Both the position numbers and the translations under genes were made by a program. Below the pieces are notes generated by a model. That model did not search any database. It was not told the origin of the DNA and saw only the letters and a list, made by a program, of their open reading frames with translations. From NCBI GenBank assembly GCA_934339135.1, contig CAKRHP010000023.1:1-39387 (forward strand): a stretch of 39,387 nucleotides of DNA. Reading direction: 5' to 3'. Below are positions 1 to 6,966 of the stretch, in pieces (the stretch's first letter is position 1; the number at the start of each line of letters is the position of its first letter). This stretch comes from an uncultured Lachnospiraceae bacterium (GTDB taxonomy: Bacteria > Bacillota > Clostridia > Lachnospirales > Lachnospiraceae).

Positions 1-1
1 G

Positions 2-31
2 CAGGTAGTTGAAGTTCTTAAAACTATCTAG
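2..31 (+). CDS. possible C-terminal end of a gene cut by the window edge
   Basis: Frame 2 reads nine residues (QVVEVLKTI) and a TAG stop at 29-31. It could be the tail of an upstream gene on the same strand. The fragment is far too short to identify and may be chance. Confidence 0.25.
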   Translation, partial: QVVEVLKTI

Positions 32-91
32 GAGCTGGTCTGCTCATATTTTTCCGAAGAACAGTTTACACTATCATCAATTAGTACAAAC

Positions 92-120
92 TTGACAAAG
101 CGGTTAGATTAGACTAACAT
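92..120 (+). promoter_or_regulatory. sigma-A-like promoter for the methyltransferase gene
   Basis: TTGACA at 92-97 is followed by a 17-base spacer and TAACAT at 115-120 (4 of 6 matches to TATAAT). Transcription would begin near 127, about 45 bases before the favoured start codon at 172. Confidence 0.5.
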
Positions 121-171
121 AAGGTTGCTGTAATGAAACGTATTGTTTTCTATATTGGAAAGGAAGATACG

Positions 172-969
172 ATGAAAGAAAAAGTAACTGTAACAGGAGT
201 ACCGGAAACCATGATTCAGACCCTGTATGCACGGGCAAAGGAATCGCAAAAACCGGATGCCAAGATTAAAGATTCCATGGCAGTGGAGATCGTGTCAGAG
301 TTGGACTATGATTTTTCCAATGCGGATAAGGACAAGGCGATGGGCTCCGGTGTGATTGCCAGAACGATCGTGCTTGACCGGATGGTGGGAGAATATCTGG
401 ACAGCCATCCTCAGGCGGTTGTTGTGAATATTGCCTGTGGTCTGGACACGAGATGTTACCGTATGAGAGGAAAATATTCACGCTGGTATAATATTGATCT
501 GCCGGAAACCATGGAGATCCGGAAGCGGTTTCTCACGGAAGACGGACCGGTTTACCAGATTGCAAGATCAGCGACGGATGCTTCTTATACGGAGGAGATA
601 TCCTATGATAAGGAGGACGTTCTTGTTGTGATCGAAGGTCTCTCCATGTATTTAAAGGAAGCGGATATTCTGCAGATGTTTTCTGTTATTGAGAAAAATT
701 TCCCGAAGGCAACGGTTTTTATTGAAACCATGTCTCCGTTTTTTGCAAAACATATTAAGGAGAAATCTATTGAGGGAAGTCAGGCGAAGTTCGTATGGGG
801 CATCAAAAACGGAAAAGCCCTGCAGGAGCTGATCCCGGCATTTACATATAAAAAAGAGGTTAGCCTGGTGGAGGGCATGAAAAAAATGATGCCGATCTAC
901 CATGTGCTTGGAAAAATTCCGGCAGTTCGTAATATTTCCAATAAAATTATCGTGATGGAAAAGAATTAA
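172..969 (+). CDS. class I SAM-dependent methyltransferase, LCM/PPM (leucine carboxyl methyltransferase-like) family
   Basis: This 265-residue cytoplasmic protein probably transfers a methyl group from S-adenosylmethionine to a carboxyl or hydroxyl group of a small molecule; the substrate cannot be read from the sequence. The SAM-binding motif I region is VVVNIACGLDTRCYRM, followed by YNIDLPE (acidic end of strand 2) and VLVVIEGLSMYL, all typical of the PF04072 family found in polyketide-type O-methyltransferases. An in-frame ATG exists at 133, but the ATG at 172 has the ribosome binding site (GGAAAGGAAG just upstream) and starts MKEKVTVTG, so I chose it. The gene stands alone behind its own promoter. 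Family assignment is firm, role unknown. Confidence 0.85.
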   Translation: MKEKVTVTGVPETMIQTLYARAKESQKPDAKIKDSMAVEIVSELDYDFSNADKDKAMGSGVIARTIVLDRMVGEYLDSHPQAVVVNIACGLDTRCYRMRGKYSRWYNIDLPETMEIRKRFLTEDGPVYQIARSATDASYTEEISYDKEDVLVVIEGLSMYLKEADILQMFSVIEKNFPKATVFIETMSPFFAKHIKEKSIEGSQAKFVWGIKNGKALQELIPAFTYKKEVSLVEGMKKMMPIYHVLGKIPAVRNISNKIIVMEKN

Positions 970-1047
970 GAAATATTATGGGCACAACCTAATAATCGGT
1001 GTGCAAAGTTTGAGTAAAATAAATAAAAATGGAAGGGGGAAAGTCCA

Positions 1048-1377
1048 ATGAAAATAGTGTATCGTACCAATGAATCTATCGAAGCAGACAGTGTGGTGGA
1101 TAAATTATCGGAACAGGGGATTACAGCGAAGTGTAGCCGTAAAGAGGAATTTAATGCAGTGACAGGCACCGGCAGCTTTTTGTTTGAAATATCTGTGGAG
1201 GATTCACTGGCTGAGAAAGCAAAGGCGCTTTTGAACAAACAGCGGGGGGAGACATCCTGGAAAAGCTTTGGAAATGCGTCGCGGAAGAAAAGAGTTGTGG
1301 TGTGGATCTGTCTGGTAGTCTGTATTCTCTTTTTGCTGGCTGCCTTTGTGGCTGGTATTGCAGGCACGGCTGGATAG
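1048..1377 (+). CDS. DUF2007-like putative signal-transducing protein with a C-terminal membrane segment
   Basis: 109 residues. The first 65 or so (MKIVYRTNESIEADSVVDKL and on) follow the DUF2007 pattern: a short beta strand, then a helix 'EADSVVDKLSEQGI', then strands and a second helix 'SLAEKAKALL'. After a basic stretch (ASRKKRVV) comes one hydrophobic helix (WICLVVCILFLLAAFVAG) that should anchor it in the membrane with the DUF2007 domain in the cytoplasm. GGAAGGGGGAAAG before the ATG is the ribosome binding site. DUF2007 has no established biochemical function. A second DUF2007-like segment is found in the zinc-ribbon protein at 38124-39182. Confidence 0.7.
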   Translation: MKIVYRTNESIEADSVVDKLSEQGITAKCSRKEEFNAVTGTGSFLFEISVEDSLAEKAKALLNKQRGETSWKSFGNASRKKRVVVWICLVVCILFLLAAFVAGIAGTAG

Positions 1378-1449
1378 ACCGGTGGTAACGTAAGAGGTGC
1401 AGAGGGACTGTCAGAAGCAGATCACGTCATAAACACAGGAGATTTGTCC

Positions 1450-2340
1450 ATGGATTTTCGGATATTACGTTATTTTTTGAATGTAGCAAAGGAACAGAGT
1501 TTTACCAAAGCGGCACAGCAGTTACATATTACACAGCCGACACTTTCCCGGCAGCTTGCCGCTCTGGAGGAAGAGCTTGGAGTTACCCTGTTTGCCCGTT
1601 CCGGCAGGAATATTACACTGACAGAAGAAGGAATCCTGTTCAAAAGAAGGGCGCTTGAGATTCTGGATCTGGAGGAGCGGACGTTGGATGAGCTGAAGGG
1701 CAGCGAAGGGATTGTAGAGGGAACGGTCACCATTGGCTGTGGTGAATTTGCGGTGGTGGAGACTCTGGCGGAGATATGCAGAACCTATCAGCAGAAATAT
1801 CCTCGTGTCCAGATCGCACTTCATACAGCCACAGCGGATACCATCTCGGAAATGATGAATAAAGGTCTTGTAGATATTGGACTATTTATGGAACCGGTGG
1901 ATACTCAGGGACTGGATCATATAAGGCTCCTGGGAAGCGACCGCTGGGTTGTGGGGATGCGGCCGGATGATCCTCTTGCCTGCAAAGAATATATTGAAAA
2001 GAAGGATCTGATCGGAAAACCCCTGATCCTGCCGGAGAGAATGGGAGTGCAGAGCGAGCTTGTGAATTGGTTTGGCAGGGATTTTCAGAAAATTCGGATT
2101 GCCTTTACCAGCAATCTGGGCACGAATGCGGGGGTGATGGCAGCCTGCGGTCTTGGATATCCGGTGTCCATTGAGGGGGCAGCAAGATACTGGCGGGAGG
2201 ATCTGCTGGTACAACGGCCTCTTTCGCCGGAGATCACCGCCAACACAGTGATAGCCTGGAGACGTAATATTCCCAATCCCCAGGCGGTGAATAAATTTAT
2301 TGATGAGATCAATGCCTTTGAAGCATTGAAAAGTATTTAA
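1450..2340 (+). CDS. LysR-family transcriptional regulator
   Basis: 296 residues with the standard LysR plan: an N-terminal winged helix-turn-helix (FTKAAQQLHITQPTLSRQL, about residues 18-36, then ALEEELGVTLFAR) and a periplasmic-binding-like effector domain from about residue 90. The TTG at 1444 is in frame, but the ATG at 1450 is better placed after AGGAG (1438-1442). It is not divergent from its neighbour: the flavodoxin and CMD-cupin genes lie downstream on the same strand after a terminator. LysR proteins often control adjacent redox genes, so it may control them; this is inference. Effector unknown. Confidence 0.9.
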   Translation: MDFRILRYFLNVAKEQSFTKAAQQLHITQPTLSRQLAALEEELGVTLFARSGRNITLTEEGILFKRRALEILDLEERTLDELKGSEGIVEGTVTIGCGEFAVVETLAEICRTYQQKYPRVQIALHTATADTISEMMNKGLVDIGLFMEPVDTQGLDHIRLLGSDRWVVGMRPDDPLACKEYIEKKDLIGKPLILPERMGVQSELVNWFGRDFQKIRIAFTSNLGTNAGVMAACGLGYPVSIEGAARYWREDLLVQRPLSPEITANTVIAWRRNIPNPQAVNKFIDEINAFEALKSI

Positions 2341-2378
2341 TATAGGTATTAGACATAAACAGAATATAAGATTAAAAT

Positions 2379-2421
2379 AGATGTGTAAGACAGGAACGGA
2401 GAGATGTTTTACACATCTTTT
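2379..2421 (+). terminator. rho-independent terminator after the LysR gene
   Basis: AGATGTGTAA (2379-2388) pairs perfectly with TTACACATCT (2409-2418), and the T-run reaches 2421. It separates the regulator from the flavodoxin gene. Confidence 0.7.
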
Positions 2422-2450
2422 GCATTGTACAGGGAAATGCTTGTAATGCA

Positions 2451-2482
2451 GCCTGCAGTTTCGAATTTATGAGCCGGGAAAG
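2451..2482 (+). promoter_or_regulatory. recurrent leader element, degenerate copy (flavodoxin gene)
   Basis: GCCTGCAGTTTC (2451-2462) is identical to the start of the copy before the flippase gene (31700-31711) and is followed at a similar distance by GGGAAAG (2476-2482). Unlike the other copies it has no clear GCAG right arm, so the hairpin is not supported here. Confidence 0.35.
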
Positions 2483-2497
2483 AAAGGGAGGTTTTTT

Positions 2498-2968
2498 ATG
2501 AGTAAAGGATTAGTAGCATATTTCAGTGCAAGCGGCAATACAAAGAAGATTGCAGAGATGATCGCAGAGGAAGGCGGCTTTGATCTTCACGAGATCGCAC
2601 CGGAGAAGGAATATACCAAAGCAGATTTAAACTGGATGGATAAAAAGTCCAGAAGCAGCGTGGAAATGAATGATAAAGCATTTCGTCCGGCCATCAAAAA
2701 GTCGGATCTTGATATCAGTGATTATGATAAGATCCTGATCGGTTTCCCAATCTGGTGGTATGTGGCACCGACCATTATTAACACATTTCTGGAGGCGTAT
2801 GATTTTGCAGGAAAGCAGATCATTCTGTTTGCAACTTCCGGAGGCAGCGGCTTTGGCAATACCGTGAAGGAATTACAGCCTTCCGCACCGGATGCAGAAA
2901 TTACCGAAGGAAAGCTTTTAAATAATGTCAGCAGACAGGATATCAGTGAATGGGTAAAACAGTTATAG
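2498..2968 (+). CDS. flavodoxin-family protein
   Basis: 156 residues, the usual size of a short-chain flavodoxin. The FMN phosphate-binding loop is at the N-terminus (FSASGNTKKIAE, residues 9-20), and GFPIWWYVAPTIINTFLE and FATSGGSGFGNT correspond to the two flavin-flanking loops. It is of the type often annotated Flavodoxin_4, a cytoplasmic one- or two-electron carrier. AAGGGAGG is the ribosome binding site. It lies 59 bases before the CMD-cupin gene, so the two are probably cotranscribed, and follows the LysR gene after a terminator. Redox partner unknown. Confidence 0.88.
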   Translation: MSKGLVAYFSASGNTKKIAEMIAEEGGFDLHEIAPEKEYTKADLNWMDKKSRSSVEMNDKAFRPAIKKSDLDISDYDKILIGFPIWWYVAPTIINTFLEAYDFAGKQIILFATSGGSGFGNTVKELQPSAPDAEITEGKLLNNVSRQDISEWVKQL

Positions 2969-2984
2969 AAAATTTGTAGTGTAA

Positions 2985-3017
2985 TCTGCGGCCGGGGGCG
3001 GCAGTATTCAGGAAAGG
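2985..3017 (+). promoter_or_regulatory. recurrent leader element (CMD-cupin gene)
   Basis: CTGC (2986-2989) pairs with GCAG (3001-3004) and GCC (2991-2993) with GGC (2997-2999) around a three-base loop. GGAAAGG follows at 3011-3017, 10 bases before the ATG. The block CTGCGGCC and the end GGAAAGGCA are shared with the ffh leader. Confidence 0.45.
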
Positions 3018-3027
3018 CAGGCTTATT

Positions 3028-3795
3028 ATGGAAAAAATCGTACAGACAGCGGGAAGAGCAGCTCTTTCAGAATTTGCACCACAGTTTGCACATTTTAATG
3101 ATGATGTGCTTTTTGGTGAGAACTGGAACAATCAGGACATTGATGTAAAAACAAGAAGTATCATTACTGTTGTTGCATTGATGTCGTCAGGAATTACGGA
3201 CTCTTCTTTGAAGTTTCATTTACAGAATGCAAAGGATCACGGCGTGACACAGAAGGAGATCGCAGCGATCATTACACATACTGCATTTTATACCGGATGG
3301 CCAAAGGGCTGGGCAGTTTTTAATCTTGCAAAAGAAGTATGGGATGTGGCAGAAGGAGATCTTACTTATGAGGATGAGGCAATGAGGGCTCATGCAAAAT
3401 CCATGGTATTTCCAATCGGTGCTCCGAATGATGCATTTGCAAAATATTTTATCGGACAGAGCTATCTGGCACCGGTTTCCACAGACCAGGTGGGCATTTT
3501 TAATGTAACCTTTGAGCCTGGCTGCCGCAATAACTGGCATATCCATCACGCAAAGAGCGGTGGTGGTCAGATCCTGGTATGTGTGGCAGGACGCGGTTAT
3601 TATCAGGAGGAAGGAAAAGAAGCAGTCGAGATGAAGCCGGGTGACTGCATTAATATTCCGGCAGAAGTAAAGCACTGGCATGGTGCAGCTCCGACAGAGT
3701 GGTTCTCCCATCTGGCAGTAGAGGTGCCGGGAGAGGAAACCTCCAATGAGTGGTGTGAATCTGTGACCGATGATGTGTACAGCAAGCTGAAATAG
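3028..3795 (+). CDS. carboxymuconolactone decarboxylase-like domain fused to a cupin
   Basis: 255 residues in two domains. Residues about 10-110 form an AhpD/CMD-like helical domain (TRSIITVVALMSSG, then FHLQNAKDHGVTQKEI). The CxxC pair of AhpD peroxidases is absent, so a thiol peroxidase role is unlikely. Residues about 140-245 are a cupin barrel with candidate metal ligands in NNWHIHHAKSGGG and the closing His in EVKHWHGAAP. CMD-cupin fusions next to flavodoxins are seen in anaerobes, but their reaction is not established; a small-molecule lactone or keto acid is a guess. It follows the flavodoxin gene and ends before a strong terminator. Confidence 0.87.
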   Translation: MEKIVQTAGRAALSEFAPQFAHFNDDVLFGENWNNQDIDVKTRSIITVVALMSSGITDSSLKFHLQNAKDHGVTQKEIAAIITHTAFYTGWPKGWAVFNLAKEVWDVAEGDLTYEDEAMRAHAKSMVFPIGAPNDAFAKYFIGQSYLAPVSTDQVGIFNVTFEPGCRNNWHIHHAKSGGGQILVCVAGRGYYQEEGKEAVEMKPGDCINIPAEVKHWHGAAPTEWFSHLAVEVPGEETSNEWCESVTDDVYSKLK

Positions 3796-3867
3796 GGAAG
3801 ATACGGGTCGATGAAATGAATACCGCTTCAACTTATTATTTTAATGGTTGAAGTTTGAAAAGAAAAC

Positions 3868-3909
3868 ATCCGGGATGTGCTTTTTGTGGCGTGTCCCGGA
3901 TATTTTTTT
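3868..3909 (+). terminator. rho-independent terminator after the CMD-cupin gene
   Basis: ATCCGGGA (3868-3875) and TCCCGGAT (3894-3901) form an 8-bp stem, followed by seven T residues at 3903-3909. It closes the flavodoxin/CMD-cupin transcript. Confidence 0.8.
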
Positions 3910-3979
3910 GTGCTTTTTTATAATCTGCAATTCAGATTGTTTCATATTGAAATAACAAAGTTTTGTCGATAAATATTTA

Positions 3980-3994
3980 AGAAGTATTACTTCT
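3980..3994. promoter_or_regulatory. short perfect palindrome upstream of the gene at 4030
   Basis: AGAAGTA-T-TACTTCT is an odd-centred perfect inverted repeat in an AT-rich stretch 35 bases before the start codon. It could be an operator. Nothing else supports this. Confidence 0.3.
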
Positions 3995-4029
3995 AAAAAA
4001 AGAATTTATGAGAGGCTTGAAGATAAGAT

Positions 4030-4482
4030 ATGAAAATAGTAAAACGTCTTTTGATATTTCTGTTATGTATTGTGATGGCTGGGGGAATTTTGTTTTTGAT
4101 CTCTATTCCCAGTGTGAATGATCATATAGCAAAGCAGACCATGACAGAGCTTGCACAGGTGCCGATGCCGGAACAGACGAAATGTATTGAAAAGGTATCT
4201 GCAGCCGGAAAGCTGTCTGGCAACGGAAATGGAATGCAGTATCTGGGAGCATTGCTGGTAAAAAGCGATCTTTCGCTGAAAGATCTGAAAAAATATTATG
4301 CAGCGAATACTCCAAGGAAATGGTATTGCGATGTGGAACGGCAGAAAGGTCAGAGCCTGCGTGTCAGTGAACATGTGGACATACGTTTTAAGCATCCGGT
4401 CAAGGGGAAGAATTATTACGTTGTTTATGCCTGGGGAGACTATGATGGAATATATAGTGAACTGGATCTGCGGGGTCATTGA
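4030..4482 (+). CDS. small membrane-anchored protein of unknown function
   Basis: 150 residues. The N-terminus is KIVKRLLIFLLCIVMAGGIL, a basic start and one long hydrophobic helix, so the rest should lie outside the membrane; no lipobox cysteine follows. The outer part contains PEQTKCIEKVSAAGKLSG and a C-terminal aromatic strand pattern (KNYYVVYAWGDYDGIYSELD) that looks like a small beta-rich fold. I do not recognise a family. Its start has only a weak ribosome binding site (GAGAGGCTTGAAGATAAG). It is a single gene between the CMD-cupin terminator and the XRE gene. Confidence 0.6.
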   Translation: MKIVKRLLIFLLCIVMAGGILFLISIPSVNDHIAKQTMTELAQVPMPEQTKCIEKVSAAGKLSGNGNGMQYLGALLVKSDLSLKDLKKYYAANTPRKWYCDVERQKGQSLRVSEHVDIRFKHPVKGKNYYVVYAWGDYDGIYSELDLRGH

Positions 4483-4562
4483 TGGGACAGGTTTCTGCTT
4501 GTAAGAATTATAAGAAAATGTTATAATTAGATAGATAATATATTATCCCAAAACGTATAAAT

Positions 4563-4590
4563 TTGATGGAAATAGATAAAATATTATACA
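4563..4590 (+). promoter_or_regulatory. possible sigma-A promoter for the XRE/HipA-remnant pair
   Basis: TTGATG (4563-4568), a 16-base spacer and TATACA (4585-4590) lie 27 bases before the start codon at 4617, in a very AT-rich region. Confidence 0.4.
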
Positions 4591-4616
4591 TAATTATTGA
4601 AAGGAGATGACACGGA

Positions 4617-4895
4617 ATGAGAGGTCTGGTATGGGAAACAGCAGAAGAACTTGATCTGAAAATTGCACAGCGGGTTCGGGATATTCGCAAGAGAAGATCT
4701 ATTTCGCAAAAAAGACTTTCAGAAATGAGTGGGGTAAGCTACGGTTCTGTTAAACGATTTGAGACGACCGGTCAGATTTCGCTTGTGAGTCTTACGAAGC
4801 TTGCGATGGCATTAGATATAGCGGGGGATCTGCGCAATATATTTACACAGATTCCTTACCGGGATATTCAGGAGGTTATTAATGAAAGCAGATAA
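4617..4895 (+). CDS. XRE-family helix-turn-helix regulator, HipB-like antitoxin
   Basis: 92 residues. The helix-turn-helix spans about residues 20-75: IAQRVRDIRKRRSISQKRL, then SEMSGVSYGSVKRFETTGQI and SLVSLTKLAMALDI, the classical Cro/CI fold. Size and layout fit HipB-like antitoxins, and the next reading frame, overlapping by 14 bases, begins like HipA. HipB normally binds and neutralises HipA and represses their promoter; since the toxin gene here is cut short, this protein may now be a free repressor. A good GGAG lies 11 bases before the ATG. Confidence 0.85.
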   Translation: MRGLVWETAEELDLKIAQRVRDIRKRRSISQKRLSEMSGVSYGSVKRFETTGQISLVSLTKLAMALDIAGDLRNIFTQIPYRDIQEVINESR

Positions 4896-5019
4896 TCTTA
4901 TAAAGGTTTTGTGGGATGATTGTCTTGTGGGAACTTTGGCAATGACGCAGGATCAAAGAGTGGCGTTTCAATATAGTGACGAGTGGCTGGAAAGAGAAAT
5001 GTTGGAAAAATATGTATAA
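4882..5019 (+). pseudogene. truncated HipA-like toxin, N-terminal remnant only (45 codons)
   Basis: The ATG at 4882 overlaps the end of the XRE gene, as hipBA pairs do, and lies behind GGAGG. It reads IKVLWDDCLVGTLAMTQDQR and then VAFQYSDEWLEREM, which matches the HipA N-terminal subdomain pattern (a strand with 'VGTLA', then 'AFxYxxEWL'). A TAA stop follows at 5017-5019. HipA proteins are over 300 residues; the kinase core is entirely missing, and the ffh promoter begins 75 bases later. I read it as a deletion remnant. A stand-alone miniprotein is the alternative. Confidence 0.65.
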
Positions 5020-5093
5020 TACACAAGCTTCGCACATGTAATATATCGATATGCCCATAATATTTAAAAAATGTTTTTTGTCAAGAAAAATAC

Positions 5094-5122
5094 TTGACAA
5101 CATCAAAACGATTGTGTATACT
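5094..5122 (+). promoter_or_regulatory. strong sigma-A promoter of the ffh operon
   Basis: TTGACA (5094-5099), a 17-base spacer and TATACT (5117-5122; 5 of 6 matches). Transcription should start near 5129, giving an untranslated leader of about 118 bases before ffh, which is long enough for the structures listed next. Confidence 0.85.
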
Positions 5123-5162
5123 ACCCATTGTGTTGTAAAAGCAGACTTTGAAATGGAGGATA

Positions 5163-5187
5163 GTGTGAAAAAAAATTTTTTTCACAC
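5163..5187 (+). promoter_or_regulatory. perfect 25-base palindrome in the ffh leader
   Basis: GTGTG-A8-T7-CACAC is a perfect inverted repeat of 12 bases around one central A, about 35 bases after the expected transcription start. In RNA it would be an A/U hairpin with a GC-containing base; as DNA it could be an operator. It is not followed by a T-run beyond its own arms, so it is not a classical terminator. Confidence 0.55.
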
Positions 5188-5257
5188 AGCAAATTTGTGC
5201 CTGCGGCCCAAAGTTTGCAGTTCTTTGGAAAGGCAAGGTTATTTATATGGCATTTGA
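5165..5257 (+). CDS. possible 30-codon leader peptide overlapping the ffh start
   Basis: GTG at 5165 has a well-placed GGAGGA (5155-5160). The frame runs 30 codons through the palindrome and the leader element and stops at 5255-5257, 11 bases inside ffh. Such an arrangement would allow translational coupling. The peptide (VKKNFFHTANLCLRPK and on) resembles nothing I know, and the frame may be chance. Confidence 0.25.
   Translation: MKKNFFHTANLCLRPKVCSSLERQGYLYGI
5199..5233 (+). promoter_or_regulatory. recurrent leader element (ffh), possible pseudoknot
   Basis: CTGC (5201-5204) pairs with GCAG (5217-5220). The loop segment CCAAAG (5208-5213) is perfectly complementary to CTTTGG (5223-5228), whose last GG opens GGAAAGG (5227-5233). 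The two pairings together form an H-type pseudoknot next to the ribosome binding site. GGAAAGG ends 13 bases before the ATG, the same spacing as in the rnhA and flippase copies. Confidence 0.5.
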
Positions 5258-6605
5258 TAGTTTATCCGAAAAGCTGCAAAATGTTTTTAAGAACCTCCGT
5301 AGCAAGGGACGTTTGACGGAGGAGGATGTGAAAGCAGCTTTAAAGGAAGTTAAGATGGCTCTTCTGGAGGCAGATGTAAACTTTAAAGTAGTAAAGAACT
5401 TCGTCAAGACAGTGCAGGAGCGTGCGGTTGGACAGGATGTGATGAACAGCCTGACGCCGGGACAGATGGTGATCAAGCTTGTAAATGAAGAGCTTGTCAA
5501 TCTGATGGGCAGTGAGACCACAGAGATTGCATTGAAGCCATCCAATGAGATTACCGTCATTATGATGTGTGGTCTTCAGGGTGCCGGTAAAACCACGACC
5601 ACGGCGAAGATTGCCGGAAAGCTGAAGCAGAAAGGACGTCGTCCACTGCTGGCAGCCTGCGATATTTATCGTCCGGCGGCGATCGAGCAGTTAAAGGTCA
5701 ACGGAGAAAAGCAGGGCGTGGAGGTATTCTCCATGGGTACCAGCCATAAGCCGGTGGATATTGCTAAGGCAGCGATCGAGCATGCAGCAGCACATAATGA
5801 GAATGTTGTGATCCTGGATACCGCGGGACGTCTTCATGTGGATGAGGACATGATGGGCGAGTTACAGGAGATCAAGGAGAACATTGACATAGACCAGACG
5901 ATTTTGGTTGTGGATTCCATGACAGGTCAGGATGCAGTCAATGTAGCTAAGACATTCCATGAAAAGATTGAGATTGACGGAGTCATTCTGACAAAGTTGG
6001 ACGGTGATACCCGAGGTGGTGCGGCACTTTCCATCCGTGCGGTGACAGGACGTCCAATCCTGTATGTCGGTATGGGAGAGAAGCTTTCGGATCTGGAGCA
6101 GTTTTATCCGGATCGTATGGCATCGCGTATTCTTGGTATGGGCGATGTACTTACTCTGATTGAGAAAGCGGAGGCTGAGATCGATCAGGATAAAGCCAGA
6201 GAGATGGAAAAGAAGTTCCGCAAGGCGGAGTTTGATTTCAATGACTTTCTGGAGCAGATCGGCCAGATGAAGAAGATGGGCGGTATCAAGAGCATTCTTG
6301 GTATGATGCCGGGAATGGGACTTCCGGCAGATCTGGACATTGATGATGATGTGTTTAAAGGAACCGAGGCGATCATTTATTCTATGACACCGGAGGAGAG
6401 AGGCAATCCGGCCTTGATCAATCCATCCCGTAAAAAGCGTATTGCGAAGGGCGCCGGAGTAGATATTGCAGAGGTCAATAAGCTGATCAAGCAGTTTGAG
6501 CAGTCCCGCAAGATGATGAAGCAGATGTCCGGTATGATGTCCGGCAAGGGCAAAAAGAAAGGCCGTTTCGGCGGCGGTATGCCAAAGCTTCCATTTGGAT
6601 TTTAA
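5247..6605 (+). CDS. ffh: signal recognition particle protein Ffh (SRP54 homologue)
   Basis: 452 residues, the usual length. This GTPase binds SRP RNA and signal sequences on nascent chains and, with FtsY, delivers ribosomes to the Sec translocon. The order is N domain (1-85), G domain with P-loop GLQGAGKTTTTAK near residue 109, DTAGRLHVDE near 190, and TKLDGDTRGGAALS, then the methionine-rich M domain (GGIKSILGMMPGM, KMMKQMSGMMSGKG) and a basic Gly-rich tail. It opens the ffh-rpsP-khpA-rimM-trmD block. The small regulator gene ylxM, often found just before ffh in Firmicutes, is absent; the HipB/HipA remnant is there instead. Confidence 0.98.
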   Translation: MAFDSLSEKLQNVFKNLRSKGRLTEEDVKAALKEVKMALLEADVNFKVVKNFVKTVQERAVGQDVMNSLTPGQMVIKLVNEELVNLMGSETTEIALKPSNEITVIMMCGLQGAGKTTTTAKIAGKLKQKGRRPLLAACDIYRPAAIEQLKVNGEKQGVEVFSMGTSHKPVDIAKAAIEHAAAHNENVVILDTAGRLHVDEDMMGELQEIKENIDIDQTILVVDSMTGQDAVNVAKTFHEKIEIDGVILTKLDGDTRGGAALSIRAVTGRPILYVGMGEKLSDLEQFYPDRMASRILGMGDVLTLIEKAEAEIDQDKAREMEKKFRKAEFDFNDFLEQIGQMKKMGGIKSILGMMPGMGLPADLDIDDDVFKGTEAIIYSMTPEERGNPALINPSRKKRIAKGAGVDIAEVNKLIKQFEQSRKMMKQMSGMMSGKGKKKGRFGGGMPKLPFGF

Positions 6606-6694
6606 TGGGAGAGCGTTTATAGCAGAGCATTCAGATTCCGATCATATCGGAGTTTGTATATAAATAGTACAAGCAAGATTAGGAGGTGAAAGAC

Positions 6695-6937
6695 ATGGCA
6701 GTAAAGATCAGATTAAGAAGAATGGGTAAGAAGAAAGCACCTTTCTATAGAGTAGTAGTTGCTGATTCCAGATCTCCAAGAGATGGTAAGTTTATCGATG
6801 AGATCGGTACCTATGATCCAAATCAGGACCCAAGCGTTTTCAAGTTTGACGAGGAAAAGGCTAAGCAGTGGTTGGCAAATGGTGCTAAGCCGACTGAGAC
6901 AGTTGGAAAGCTGTTAAAGCAGGCTGGAATCGAGTAA
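6695..6937 (+). CDS. rpsP: 30S ribosomal protein S16
   Basis: 80 residues, starting [20 protein letters not shown], the S16 signature, and ending [10 protein letters not shown]. It is a small-subunit assembly protein that binds 16S rRNA. The GTG at 6686 lies inside the Shine-Dalgarno sequence AGGAGGTG, so the ATG at 6695 is the start. It is 89 bases after ffh, in the standard order. Confidence 0.98.
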   Translation: MAVKIRLRRMGKKKAPFYRVVVADSRSPRDGKFIDEIGTYDPNQDPSVFKFDEEKAKQWLANGAKPTETVGKLLKQAGIE

Positions 6938-6966
6938 TTTTTTTGACCAGTGAGGATGTGTAGAAT

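Noticed and set aside
3826..3851. CTTCAAC/GTTGAAG inverted repeat after the CMD-cupin gene as a terminator
   Set aside because: No T-run follows; the real terminator is the stem at 3868-3901.
5199..5233. preQ1-type riboswitch before ffh
   Set aside because: Size and pseudoknot position are similar, but the A-rich tail and conserved core of preQ1 class I are absent, and the gene is not linked to queuosine.
5051..5257. 68-codon frame running through the ffh promoter
   Set aside because: It starts upstream of the -35 box and so cannot be read in full from that transcript; only the short part from 5165 is considered.
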